Below are positions 40,711 to 48,151 of a stretch of DNA of 64,000 nt, one piece after another. The notes beneath the pieces are model-generated. The model worked only from the letters and a program-made list of their open reading frames with translations, had not been told where the DNA came from and did not search any database. Each line of letters begins with the position of its first letter. The stretch's first letter is position 1. The position numbers and the translations under genes were made by a program. The DNA is from Clostridiales bacterium (GTDB lineage Bacteria; Bacillota_A; Clostridia; Oscillospirales; Oscillospiraceae). The DNA lies in NCBI GenBank assembly GCA_004553625.1, contig SFKX01000005.1, forward strand, positions 89,614 through 153,613. Reading direction: 5' to 3'.

Positions 40711-42720
40711 TCAGATGCCTTTGTTCAGTTTCCTGCCACCATCCGTTTCATATCCGGGGATCTCCCGCCCGATGGGGTCGGCCAGCTCCTCCAGCAGAGC
40801 GATCAGCGTAAGGATACGGCGGTCGTTTGGCGGATTATAACGGATGCTCCGTGTTCCGTCTTCTGTGCTCCAGGTCAGGATCAGGCTGGTGGAGTCCCCG
40901 CCATCCATGACTTCGATCCCCGGTGGCAGCTTCACCTCCATCAGCGGGTAGAGCTCCAGAATGATCTGCTCCACATCCGACCACTGAGCCGCGGTGATGG
41001 GGACATTCTCTTTGGTGGACGGATGATACCACTCCTCGTCCTCCGCCGTATCCGGATCAAGGGCCGGATAATAGCTTGTTTCCAGAATAGCCACCGGCGA
41101 AAGCGTGATGGCAAAATCCGCTCTGGCAACCATGCCGCTGGTGTGGCTGTATGTGACGCCGGTCAAGGTACCGGGCGGCACGGCAGATTCCTTCTGTATG
41201 GGTGCATCACCTCCCTGATGACCTCTGAAACAATATCCCACAGCCGCCAGAAGCAGGAACAGACCTACAACAGAAAATACGGCGGTTTTTCTTCCCCGGG
41301 TCATCCCTGCACCGTCTCCGTCGTCAAAGGGGTCGCCGCATTCCGGGCAGAACTTGGGCGGATGCGTGGGGTCAGACGGCTCCCAGCCGCACTTGTCGCA
41401 CTTGTACTGGGGGACACCGGCGGGCTTTTTCGCCCCGCACTCGGAGCAGAACTTGCCCTTGTTCACCGCGCCGCAGGCACAGGTCCAGCCGTCCGCGGCA
41501 GGCTTGGGCTTGCCGCACTCTGGGCAGAACTTTCCAGTAGCCGTCGCACCGCAGTCGCACTGCCAGCTCTCTGCTGCCGGCTTTGGTTCCGGTTTTTTGC
41601 TGCCGCAGTTGGGGCAGAAGTTGCCCGTGATGCCGCCCTGCCCGCAGGAACAGGTCCAGCCGGCGGGAGCAGCGGGAGCTGGCGCAGGCGCAGGCTGCTG
41701 GGCCTGCTGCTGCGCGCCCATCTGATAGAGGTTCTGCGCGTTCATGCCGCCCATCTGTCCGGCCATGCCCATGCCCATGAAGGCCATGGCCGGGCCCGCG
41801 CCCTGATTGGCCGCCGCGGACTGCATGGCGCTGGCCTGTGCGCCAACCAGATGAGCCGCCGCCCTCGTCGGGTCCATGAACGCCGCGTTGCGCTGCAGCT
41901 CCTTTATCATCTGCTCGTCTTCCTCGTTGGCCTTGACGCTGGAGACGCCGAAGGACACGATCTCCATGCCGCGCAGGTCGCGCCATCTGGAGGAGAGCTG
42001 CTCGTTGAGGGCTTCTGCCAGCTCCAGGGTGTGGCCGGGCAGGGCGGAGTAGCGGATGCCCATCTCGGATATCTTGGCAAAGGCGGGCTGCAGGGCGGTG
42101 AGCAGCTCCGTCTTCATCTGCCCCGCGATCTGCTCGGTCTTAAAGTCCTCGCTGACGTTGCCGCAGACGTTGGTGTAGAACAGCATGGGGTTTTTCAGCC
42201 GGATGCTGTATTCACCGAAGCAGCGGATGCCGATGTCTATGTCGATGCCCGCGCGCTGGTCCACCACCCGGAAGGGGACGGGGCTGGGCGTGCCGTACTT
42301 GTTGCCGGTCAGCTCCTTGGTGTTGAAATAGTAGACGCGCTGGTCCTTTGGCGCCTCGCCGCCGAAGGTGAAGCGCTTGCCGACGTTCTGAAACACGCTC
42401 TTGATGGATTCGCCCAGGTCACCGGCAAAGAGGCTAGGCTCCGTGGACGTGTCGTAGGTGTATTCGCCCGGCTCGGCGCACATATCCACGATCTTGCCCT
42501 GCTCCACGATGAGCATGCACTGGCCGTCTGCCACAGCGATGACGGAGCCGTTGGAGATGATGTTGTCATCGCCCTTGGTGTTGCTGGAGCGGCCCGTGAC
42601 CTTCTTCTTTCCCTTCAGCGCCAGAACTTCCGCGGGTATGGCCTCGCAGTAGAAGAATTCCTTCCACTGATCGGCCAGTACGCCTCCGGCTGCCCCAAAC
42701 GCGGCTTTGATAAGTCCCAT
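40711..42720 (-). CDS. SPFH-domain protein with zinc ribbons and a C-terminal TM region (YdjI-like)
   Basis: 669 residues. The N-terminal SPFH/virion-core-like domain (about 1-285: MGLIKAAFGAAGGVLADQWKEFF, YYFNTKELTGNKYGTPSPVPF, DIDIGIRCFGEYSI) equals the YdjI family. A Met/Gln/Ala-rich linker is followed by four or five tandem zinc ribbons (about 355-500: CSCGQGGITGNFCPNCGS, CDCGATATGKFCPECGK and so on). One TM helix (about 505-525) and a 140-residue C-terminal domain follow. Standard YdjI ends after the ribbons, so the TM and C-terminal domain are an extension. It is probably the scaffold of the complex encoded by this operon. Confidence 0.8.
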   Translation of the reverse strand: MGLIKAAFGAAGGVLADQWKEFFYCEAIPAEVLALKGKKKVTGRSSNTKGDDNIISNGSVIAVADGQCMLIVEQGKIVDMCAEPGEYTYDTSTEPSLFAGDLGESIKSVFQNVGKRFTFGGEAPKDQRVYYFNTKELTGNKYGTPSPVPFRVVDQRAGIDIDIGIRCFGEYSIRLKNPMLFYTNVCGNVSEDFKTEQIAGQMKTELLTALQPAFAKISEMGIRYSALPGHTLELAEALNEQLSSRWRDLRGMEIVSFGVSSVKANEEDEQMIKELQRNAAFMDPTRAAAHLVGAQASAMQSAAANQGAGPAMAFMGMGMAGQMGGMNAQNLYQMGAQQQAQQPAPAPAPAAPAGWTCSCGQGGITGNFCPNCGSKKPEPKPAAESWQCDCGATATGKFCPECGKPKPAADGWTCACGAVNKGKFCSECGAKKPAGVPQYKCDKCGWEPSDPTHPPKFCPECGDPFDDGDGAGMTRGRKTAVFSVVGLFLLLAAVGYCFRGHQGGDAPIQKESAVPPGTLTGVTYSHTSGMVARADFAITLSPVAILETSYYPALDPDTAEDEEWYHPSTKENVPITAAQWSDVEQIILELYPLMEVKLPPGIEVMDGGDSTSLILTWSTEDGTRSIRYNPPNDRRILTLIALLEELADPIGREIPGYETDGGRKLNKGI

Positions 42721-42772
42721 GGTTCATTTCCCCTTTCGTCAATTTGCAGGAGCGGCTGGCCCGGGCCGCCCG

Positions 42773-44263
42773 TCACGGATGCAGCCGGAGCCAGGTCTCG
42801 CCGCTTCCGGCCCTCGTATAGTCGTGGCCGTTGGCAGCCTCCATGACGTACCAGTAGGCCCAATGGCTCTCGGCCACGTCATGGAAAGTGCGCAGTTCGT
42901 CGGGATGGCTGCGGATATAGTCCTGATCCGCCGTGCGCTCCAGCAGGCGGCATGTCACAGCAGCCACCTCGGCGCGGGTTATCGGGTTTTCCGGCCTGAA
43001 AGTGCCGTCAGCGTAGCCGTTCACCCAGCCGCGTGTGGCCGCAAAGCTGATGTAGCTGGCCGCCCAATGGTTCGGCGGAACGTCCGCAAAGCTCTTCGCG
43101 CCCTCCGTCAGCTTTTCAAAGCGCGAGGCAATGGCGGCAAACTCCGCCCGGGTCACGGGCGCGTCGGGGCGGAAGCTCCCGTCGGCGTAGCCGGTGATGA
43201 TGCCGAACTGCTCCATGTATCCGATGTAGTTTGCGGCCCAGTGGCTGCCCGGCACATCGTTGAAGCTGTTGGCATAGGTCTTATCCGCCTCTATCTGCTC
43301 GGTGAGCAGGCGGGCGAACATGGTCGTCACCTCGGCTCGCGTCATGTTCCGCTCCGGGCCGAAGGAGCCGCCGTCGTAGCCCACGAGGAAGGTGAAGTGG
43401 TCCTCGCGGTTGAGCTGCGCGGCACGGCGGTTTACAAAGGTCACGGGGACGTAGGCTTCGCCGTCCATGGTGACGCCGGAGCCTCTGACGGAAAGCTCAT
43501 AGCTTTGCTCGGACTTCACATAGCCCTCCGGGGCGCTCTCTTCCGCCAGGATGTAATCGCCGCTGCCGACGCCGGTGAAGCTGGCCTCGCCCCGGGAATT
43601 GGAGACAGCCTCGTAAACAGCGTCGCCGCGGCTGTTTTCCAGCACAAAGACCGCGCCCGCAAGCGGTTCCCCGGCAGTGTCCACTTTCTTCACCGTTATC
43701 GTGGCGCCGTAATACCAGTCGGGGAGGTAGTTATAGGTGTAGGTGTTGGTGAAGGCCGCCGTGGGCTGAGGATCATCCACGCTGTATTCGTGGCACAGGC
43801 TGAAGGTGTAACTGTAAGAACCGTCATTATTAGTGCTGCGGGTCACATGATACAGCGCGTCGGAGTAGTCCCAGCTGGGGTCGCCGCCCGGCATTTCGCG
43901 CAGATAGACGTCATACCAGATCGTATCAGCATATCCTTCTCCATCTACGGTGTCTTTCGGCGTCTGGAAGGACAGGGTATGCTGCGTGGTGCCCGCGCCG
44001 TATGTGGTGATCGTGGCCGTGCCGAGCCGCTCATATATGGGAGTTCCATCTCCGTCCTCTCTCCCACCCAGAAGCAGTTCAAAGGTGAATGTCGCCGCAC
44101 CGGGCGCGACATTTCCGGCCTGCGCAACGGTCTTGGTGATGTTAAGCACCGTAGTCTCCATTTCAGGGCCTTCATCCGCCAGCGCCGCGGCAGGGAGCAG
44201 GCCCAGCACCATCACGAGGCAGAGCAAAACGCCCCAAAATCTTCTCATTGTTCTCGCTTTCAT
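42773..44263 (-). CDS. secreted SLH-anchored protein with pilin-like (FctA and SpaA/Cna-B) domains
   Basis: 496 residues. Signal peptide (GLLPAAALADEG), a Spy0128/FctA-like pilin domain (about 35-165: TKTVAQAGNVAPGAATFTFEL, broken; YDVYLREMPGG), a Cna-B/SpaA-type domain (about 170-280: ITVKKVDTAGEPLAGAVFVLEN, VGSGDYILAEESAPEGY) and three SLH repeats (about 290-470: MTRAEVTTMFARLL, VTRAEFAAIASRFE, ITRAEVAAVTCRLL). It should attach to secondary cell-wall polymers. The ATG at 44263 gives the best spacing to AAGGAG. It is the second gene of the operon and the only one clearly facing the cell wall. Confidence 0.8.
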   Translation of the reverse strand: MKARTMRRFWGVLLCLVMVLGLLPAAALADEGPEMETTVLNITKTVAQAGNVAPGAATFTFELLLGGREDGDGTPIYERLGTATITTYGAGTTQHTLSFQTPKDTVDGEGYADTIWYDVYLREMPGGDPSWDYSDALYHVTRSTNNDGSYSYTFSLCHEYSVDDPQPTAAFTNTYTYNYLPDWYYGATITVKKVDTAGEPLAGAVFVLENSRGDAVYEAVSNSRGEASFTGVGSGDYILAEESAPEGYVKSEQSYELSVRGSGVTMDGEAYVPVTFVNRRAAQLNREDHFTFLVGYDGGSFGPERNMTRAEVTTMFARLLTEQIEADKTYANSFNDVPGSHWAANYIGYMEQFGIITGYADGSFRPDAPVTRAEFAAIASRFEKLTEGAKSFADVPPNHWAASYISFAATRGWVNGYADGTFRPENPITRAEVAAVTCRLLERTADQDYIRSHPDELRTFHDVAESHWAYWYVMEAANGHDYTRAGSGETWLRLHP

Positions 44264-44294
44264 GTTCTTCATCTCCTTTTTGTTTGGCCTTTTA

Positions 44295-44675
44295 TCAGAG
44301 CGATTGAAGGCTGGCGGCCAGATAGTCCAGCGATACGTCATAAAACACAAAGTCGTCGATCTCGCCCTTACGCTTCGCCTCAATAACGCGGCGGACGGCC
44401 TCCGTCTGTCCCTCGGGGCACATCAGCATCAGACGGCATTGGGGCGTGACCTCACGCAGCCATGCGCACAGGGCCAGGCAGAAGTCGATGTCGTGTGCCC
44501 CGTCCTCGGATACCTCCAGCAGCGCCCCGGCGGCCAGATGGGCACGGATGGCCACGTCGGCATTGGCATAGTCCGGCTCATAGCACAGCTGGATGCCCGG
44601 CGCATCGCGCACTTTCGCCATGAGCCCCTGCGCCAACGACGCCCGCCGCATGATGAGAAGCACAGTTTTCAGCAT
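44295..44675 (-). CDS. degenerate stand-alone receiver-like protein (operon start)
   Basis: 126 residues, paralogous to the last gene of the operon (shared ending DDFVFYDxSLxYLxAxL). It has the receiver-like strand pattern (MLKTVLLIMRRASLAQGL, AGALLEVSED, CRLMLMCPEG), but the acidic pocket of strand 1 and the phosphoacceptor Asp (replaced by Glu) are lost. GGGGAGGTGGGT precedes ATG 44675. It is first in the operon, 35 bp from the palindrome-controlled promoter. Phosphorylation is unlikely, so protein-protein signalling is inferred. Confidence 0.6.
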   Translation of the reverse strand: MLKTVLLIMRRASLAQGLMAKVRDAPGIQLCYEPDYANADVAIRAHLAAGALLEVSEDGAHDIDFCLALCAWLREVTPQCRLMLMCPEGQTEAVRRVIEAKRKGEIDDFVFYDVSLDYLAASLQSL

Positions 44676-44709
44676 ACCCACCTCCCCGCATATCCCGGAT
44701 CGTGTCTTC

Positions 44710-44754
44710 ATTGTAGAGCTTTTCTCGCGCCCCCGCCCTACCCGCAGCGGGTAG
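44710..44754 (-). promoter_or_regulatory. promoter with CTACCCGCTGCGGGTAG operator (copy 2)
   Basis: The same 17-bp palindrome (44738-44754), the same 22-bp gap and TACAAT (44715-44710) on the minus strand as at 25717-25761. It drives the ten-gene operon starting at 44675. Confidence 0.65.
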
Positions 44755-44774
44755 TCTTTTGCCCAAAACAAAAA

Positions 44775-44798
44775 CTCCACCGGCGAGAACCGGTGGAG
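44775..44798. terminator. hairpin between divergent promoters
   Basis: CTCCACCGG/CCGGTGGAG (9 bp) with A and T-rich flanks, between the envelope-operon promoter and the next promoter. It may insulate the two. Confidence 0.4.
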
Positions 44799-44803
44799 TA
44801 AGT

Positions 44804-44832
44804 TTGTATTTGCAGACAGTCAGTGGTATAAT
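44804..44832 (+). promoter_or_regulatory. promoter of the AT-rich cargo gene
   Basis: TTGTAT (44804-44809), 17 bp, TATAAT (44827-44832), 60 bp before the TTG start at 44892. Confidence 0.55.
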
Positions 44833-44891
44833 TTGTACATTCACGGCCATTGTATGAGCCTGTGAGGGCACAGGGTAAAGAGGTGACTTGA

Positions 44892-45650
44892 TTGAAACAC
44901 GAAAAGGATGAGCGCTCAGCCCTATTTGAGTATTTAGACGATAACGATTGCACTATATATAGCTACGACGAAGCGCAGAATGAGGTGCATGAGCTGGAGA
45001 CAATTTTAGCAGGCTTGCAAAAATATGATTCTCCTGATATGTATGCTATCGTAGGCAATATGCTTGTAATAATCGAGCATTTCGCGTTTGATGCGTCGCG
45101 TGAAACGAAAAGAAAGGGAATGGAACGAATACGCAAAGATCGAGAAGCCCACGCGAAAATGTGGGCAGATGTCATGAACGGGAATATACCTGCCGTGATA
45201 GTAACTCAAGCAAGGGAAACACTGTCTTTACACACATGGCAAATGAACTTTGAAAAGCATTTCGGCAGTCATTATGCCAAAATAGGCCAATATATTGAAA
45301 ACGCAAAGAAAGCTGCAAATATTGAGCAGTCAATCGAAACAGAAGAAATAGTTAGATGTAAAACTGGATTTTTCATAGAAGAAGAATTCCCGCCCATTCT
45401 TGATGTCAATGGTACCTTACGAGAGGTAAGGTATATAGAGACCAAGCAATTTTTGGACTTTTTTAGAGATAAGATAAAAGTGGATTTTATACTTTTTGGT
45501 ACACAATATAATGGGCATAGTTGCGTCTTTTACATTGATCATAAACATACGGCAGATAGAGACACGGCTTTTGATTTAAGAAATGCAAATATAAATATTG
45601 CTAATATTAATAAAAATGAACGCACATTCCGCTTTTTAGAGAAACTGTGA
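44892..45650 (+). CDS. AT-rich cargo protein of unknown function
   Basis: A 252-residue soluble protein starting at TTG after AGAGGTGA. The codon usage is strikingly AT-rich compared with every neighbour, pointing to separate acquisition. An N-terminal acidic region, a helical middle (RETKRKGMERIRKDREAHAKMW) and a C-terminal alpha/beta part (VDFILFGTQYNGHSCVFYIDHKH) are visible. No family recognised and no nuclease or toxin motif seen. It has its own promoter and terminator. Its position beside the right att site, where elements often carry accessory or defence genes, is the only hint. Confidence 0.6.
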   Translation: MKHEKDERSALFEYLDDNDCTIYSYDEAQNEVHELETILAGLQKYDSPDMYAIVGNMLVIIEHFAFDASRETKRKGMERIRKDREAHAKMWADVMNGNIPAVIVTQARETLSLHTWQMNFEKHFGSHYAKIGQYIENAKKAANIEQSIETEEIVRCKTGFFIEEEFPPILDVNGTLREVRYIETKQFLDFFRDKIKVDFILFGTQYNGHSCVFYIDHKHTADRDTAFDLRNANINIANINKNERTFRFLEKL

Positions 45651-45687
45651 AACCAGCCGTATGTTGCATCTTTATATAAAAATACGC

Positions 45688-45727
45688 AAAAAAGAAAAGG
45701 CCGCGCACGGTGACCTTTTCTTTTTTT
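45688..45727. terminator. bidirectional terminator
   Basis: AAAAAAGAAAAGG pairs with CCTTTTCTTTTTT (13 bp, 13-base loop), separating the converging 44892 and DUF6061 genes. Confidence 0.8.
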
Positions 45728-45731
45728 ACCT

Positions 45732-45983
45732 TTAGCCCACATCCAATCCGTGCGTTCCTGCTGCTTCTCGCAGGTACTGCTCCAGAGTCCCGTCGAGCAG
45801 CATCTGCGCATACTCAAGCGGCGCGTTATAGATGAGCCAGTCCATCTCGGTGCGCATTAGCAGCGTGGTATCGAAACTGTCCTCTACGCCTGGTGTGTAG
45901 AGGCTGAGAACCTCGCCGTCGGCATAGCGCAGCTCGACGCAGGCTGTGTCTATATTGAACTCGCAGAATACCAGCTTTCTCAT
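45732..45983 (-). CDS. DUF6061-type small protein
   Basis: 83 residues. MRKLVFCEFNIDTACVELRYADG...RTEMDWLIYNAPLEYAQMLLDG matches the DUF6061 pattern found on clostridial mobile elements. ATG 45983 follows GAAAGGAGAACAA; the frame upstream runs through the arm repeats and is not coding. Function unknown. Confidence 0.7.
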   Translation of the reverse strand: MRKLVFCEFNIDTACVELRYADGEVLSLYTPGVEDSFDTTLLMRTEMDWLIYNAPLEYAQMLLDGTLEQYLREAAGTHGLDVG

Positions 45984-46021
45984 TTGTTCTCCTTTCTCCC
46001 GGCCCGCAAGCAAGGCCGGGC

Positions 46022-46072
46022 GTACCAGAATGCGTACCAGAATTACGTTGAGATATAATATACTTATTGCCA
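46022..46072 (+). repeat. right-end arm repeats (GTACCAGAA x2)
   Basis: GTACCAGAA at 46022 and 46034 (12-bp spacing, as at the left end), followed by a stretch ending ACTTATTGCCAC. Direct copy of the left block. Confidence 0.6.
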
Positions 46073-46155
46073 CAAATAATTCTGAAATTCCATTGTATTT
46101 TTCAATTATGTCTATTATGTATGATTATTTGTTCGGAAATCCCCAAAACGTGACT

Positions 46156-46205
46156 ATGGGGTTCAAGAGGCCGCTGGTTCAAATCCAGTCACTCGGACCA
46201 TAAAA
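46156..46205 (+). repeat. attR: 50-bp direct repeat of the tRNA-Pro 3' end
   Basis: Identical to 20549-20598. It is preceded by CAAAACGTGA (46144-46153), also seen before the degenerate copy at 56045. Confidence 0.9.
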
Positions 46206-46237
46206 TCCGCTGTTTTCGTATGAAAACAGCGGATTTT
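46202..46237 (+). terminator. hairpin directly after attR
   Basis: AAAATCCGCTGTTTTC pairs perfectly with its complement around GTAT. It probably terminated the tRNA-Pro transcript before the element inserted. Confidence 0.7.
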
Positions 46238-46269
46238 CTCGTTAAAGCTATTCTTGGTTGGAACACAGG

Positions 46270-46305
46270 AAGGGCGCGCCTTTGCAGGGGGGGCGCCCTT
46301 CTTTT
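46270..46305 (+). terminator. GC-rich hairpin with T-run
   Basis: AAGGGCGC/GCGCCCTT with a 20-base loop, followed by CTTTT. It lies 44 bp after the end of the converging radical SAM gene. Confidence 0.4.
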
Positions 46306-46348
46306 AGTTTTCGTCAGTCAGATCTGCTTTGCGGCGCGTTTCCGTCAG

Positions 46349-47851
46349 TTATGCGTAGCTGCCCAACAGAAGTTTGGTTCTTGCCAGGTCCTCTGGTTCT
46401 CCATGTCTTGCCATGCCGCCTGTCTCCGACAGGCAGACATAAGGCCTACCCGCCCTCTCAAAAACCTCATCCAGCTTCTGCATATAGCCGCCCTTGAAAA
46501 ACGCGCACTTGGCCGGGTCGTAATGCTTGTAGTCCTTCGTGAACGCCAGCGCTATCGCCCGGCAGCCGCCCATGCAGCACCGCCAGTACTGGCAGTTCCG
46601 GCAGGGCTCGTTCTCCTCGCGTATGTCCGATACCGGCATAGTCACGAGTTCGAGGTATTTGCCGCCTGAGAGCAGCTCGTGCAGCAGCGTCGTCTTCACG
46701 TTTCCAAAGCTGATCCCCATGTTGGCAAAGGTACCCGAGGTCTGGTTGCAGGGGTAGACCTCCCCGGTATACGACACCGCAACGGTACCCCGCGCGCCCC
46801 TGCACACCGGTATGCCATCGCGGTACTTCCCGCAGTCCGACTGCACTGGGTGGAAATAGTAGTCCCCACGCCCCGGCCGGTAATGCGCGAACTGCCACAC
46901 GTCCACGCTGATATTAAAACCGCTTCCGAGGCACCGCTCTATGAGTTTCGTCATCTCGTCGTAATACTCGACTATTCCCAGAGTGGCGTTGCCGCCGTTC
47001 TTCCTCCAGCGCGGGGTCTCCGTCGTGCGGATAATGCGTATCTCCTCCACGCCCATGCCGTCCAACATGGCGACGGTGTCGTACATGACATCCAGGTTGC
47101 CCCGGTGCACGTTCGTCTGGCTGCGGACGCGGAAGCCCTTCTCCTTGGCCAGCTTCATGGCCCGAAGCGCCTTCTCCTCCGCGTGCGGAACGCCCCGGAG
47201 CCAGTCGTGATGGCCAATGCCGTCAAAACTTATCTTGATCTCCGTGTCCATGTCCAGGCGCTTCAACTCGTCCAGGAAGTCGGCCGTGAGGAAGCTGCCG
47301 TTTGTATTTAGTTCGGTGAGGTACATCCCGCGCCTGTAAATCTCGCGCATAATGTCCCTAAATCTCGGGTGCAGCATTGGCTCGCCGCCCGTGAGCGTCA
47401 CGCTCTGTATACCGCAGCTTTCGCACTCGTCCAGAAATGCTACGCACTCTTCCCATGAGAATTCGCCCATCATTGGGGCGTTGTCCGCCGCCATAAAGCA
47501 GTGTTTGCAGTTGAAGTTGCACTTGCCCGTGACCGCCCAGTTTACGCTTGGGAAATAGCGGTTGTAACAGCGTCTCGGTTTCGACCACTCGCTCCATGTC
47601 TCGCCCTCCTGCGCCTCGCGCACAAAGCCCGCCCGCTCAAGCTGTCCGAGCAGAGGCGTCTTGTCCATCTCCCGTCGGCCGTCGCACTGCGACAGCAGTT
47701 CGAACTGCTCTCGGCTCAGCTTCTGTGCGTACTGGTAGCCGCGCACATAGTAGGCGTACGGCACCAGCTTCCAGGAACGCAGGGCCACATTCTCATTCAG
47801 AACGCACCGCATCCTCTGAACGCCCTTGTCCGCGCACTCAGCCGCAGACAT
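46349..47851 (-). CDS. radical SAM/SPASM peptide-modifying enzyme with N-terminal RRE-like domain
   Basis: 500 residues. The N-terminal region (about 15-80, with LSREQFELLSQCDGRREM) looks like a PqqD-like RiPP recognition element. The radical SAM core follows with C111-x3-C115-x2-C118 (CNFNCKHC) and TGGEPMLHP, then a SPASM domain (CRGARGTVAVSYTGEVYPC...CRNCQYWRCCMGGC...CAF) for auxiliary Fe-S clusters. It starts at 47851, or at 47812 if the precursor overlap is avoided. It directly follows the precursor gene, so it should make a second, oxidative modification on the lanthipeptide. The chemistry (thioether, C-C or epimer) cannot be told. Confidence 0.8.
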   Translation of the reverse strand: MSAAECADKGVQRMRCVLNENVALRSWKLVPYAYYVRGYQYAQKLSREQFELLSQCDGRREMDKTPLLGQLERAGFVREAQEGETWSEWSKPRRCYNRYFPSVNWAVTGKCNFNCKHCFMAADNAPMMGEFSWEECVAFLDECESCGIQSVTLTGGEPMLHPRFRDIMREIYRRGMYLTELNTNGSFLTADFLDELKRLDMDTEIKISFDGIGHHDWLRGVPHAEEKALRAMKLAKEKGFRVRSQTNVHRGNLDVMYDTVAMLDGMGVEEIRIIRTTETPRWRKNGGNATLGIVEYYDEMTKLIERCLGSGFNISVDVWQFAHYRPGRGDYYFHPVQSDCGKYRDGIPVCRGARGTVAVSYTGEVYPCNQTSGTFANMGISFGNVKTTLLHELLSGGKYLELVTMPVSDIREENEPCRNCQYWRCCMGGCRAIALAFTKDYKHYDPAKCAFFKGGYMQKLDEVFERAGRPYVCLSETGGMARHGEPEDLARTKLLLGSYA

Positions 47852-48140
47852 TCATGATAGTAGCTACCAGTCCCGCAGACGGCGGGACAGATGTCGAGTT
47901 CTTGGCATCCTCAACCGCGCCGCAGCCGCCGCCGGCCACGGCGTCCAGTTCGTCGTCGCTGAGCTCGCCCTCGGCGCTCTGCCTGGCCTTAAGGAACTCC
48001 GCGGCCTCCTCCGCCGTAGCATCGCAGCCCTGGGCCTTCAGAAACTCGGCCAGCTTATTCTCTCTCGCCGCCGCGGCAAACGCCGACTTCAGCTCTTCAT
48101 TTGCAACGACCTCGTAATACAGTTCGTCCACCGTCTTCAT
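47838..48140 (-). CDS. Nif11-type leader lanthipeptide precursor
   Basis: 100 residues. A Nif11/NHLP leader (about 1-72: ELKSAFAAAARENKLAEFLK, ELSDDELDAVAGGG) ends in a Gly-Gly-type cleavage site at residues 70-72. The core (about 72-100) has Cys73 and Cys99 with Ser82, Thr83, Ser84, Ser88 and Thr94 between them, as substrate for LanM. AGGAGGTATACTC precedes the ATG. The gene lies 11 bp after lanM and just before the radical SAM gene. Only one precursor is seen in the cluster. Confidence 0.88.
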   Translation of the reverse strand: MKTVDELYYEVVANEELKSAFAAAARENKLAEFLKAQGCDATAEEAAEFLKARQSAEGELSDDELDAVAGGGCGAVEDAKNSTSVPPSAGLVATIMNVCG

Positions 48141-48151
48141 GAGTATACCTC

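Larger units (their letters stand above)
20549..46205. mobile_element. 25.6-kb integrative element in tRNA-Pro, no conjugation genes
   Basis: Bounded by the 50-bp att repeats, with tyrosine integrase, XRE repressor, excisionase-like protein and RepA-like ATPase at the left end. Arm-type GTACCAGAA repeats occur near both ends. No relaxase, coupling protein or type IV secretion gene is present, so transfer would need a helper. The cargo is regulatory and envelope genes rather than known resistance genes. Confidence 0.85.
45984..46348. other. element right end and junction, no gene
   Basis: Contains the arm repeats, attR, two hairpins (46202-46237 and 46270-46305) and no plausible coding sequence. 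Between 46073 and 46140 the sequence is AT-rich. Confidence 0.6.

Noticed and set aside
41023..44386. Long plus-strand frames (607 and 559 residues) across the SPFH and SLH genes
   Set aside because: Antisense to multi-domain genes with clear zinc ribbons and SLH repeats; no start signals.
20549..46205. Interpretation as a conjugative (ICE) element
   Set aside because: No relaxase, coupling protein or type IV secretion gene is present; only integration and RepA-like functions are seen.
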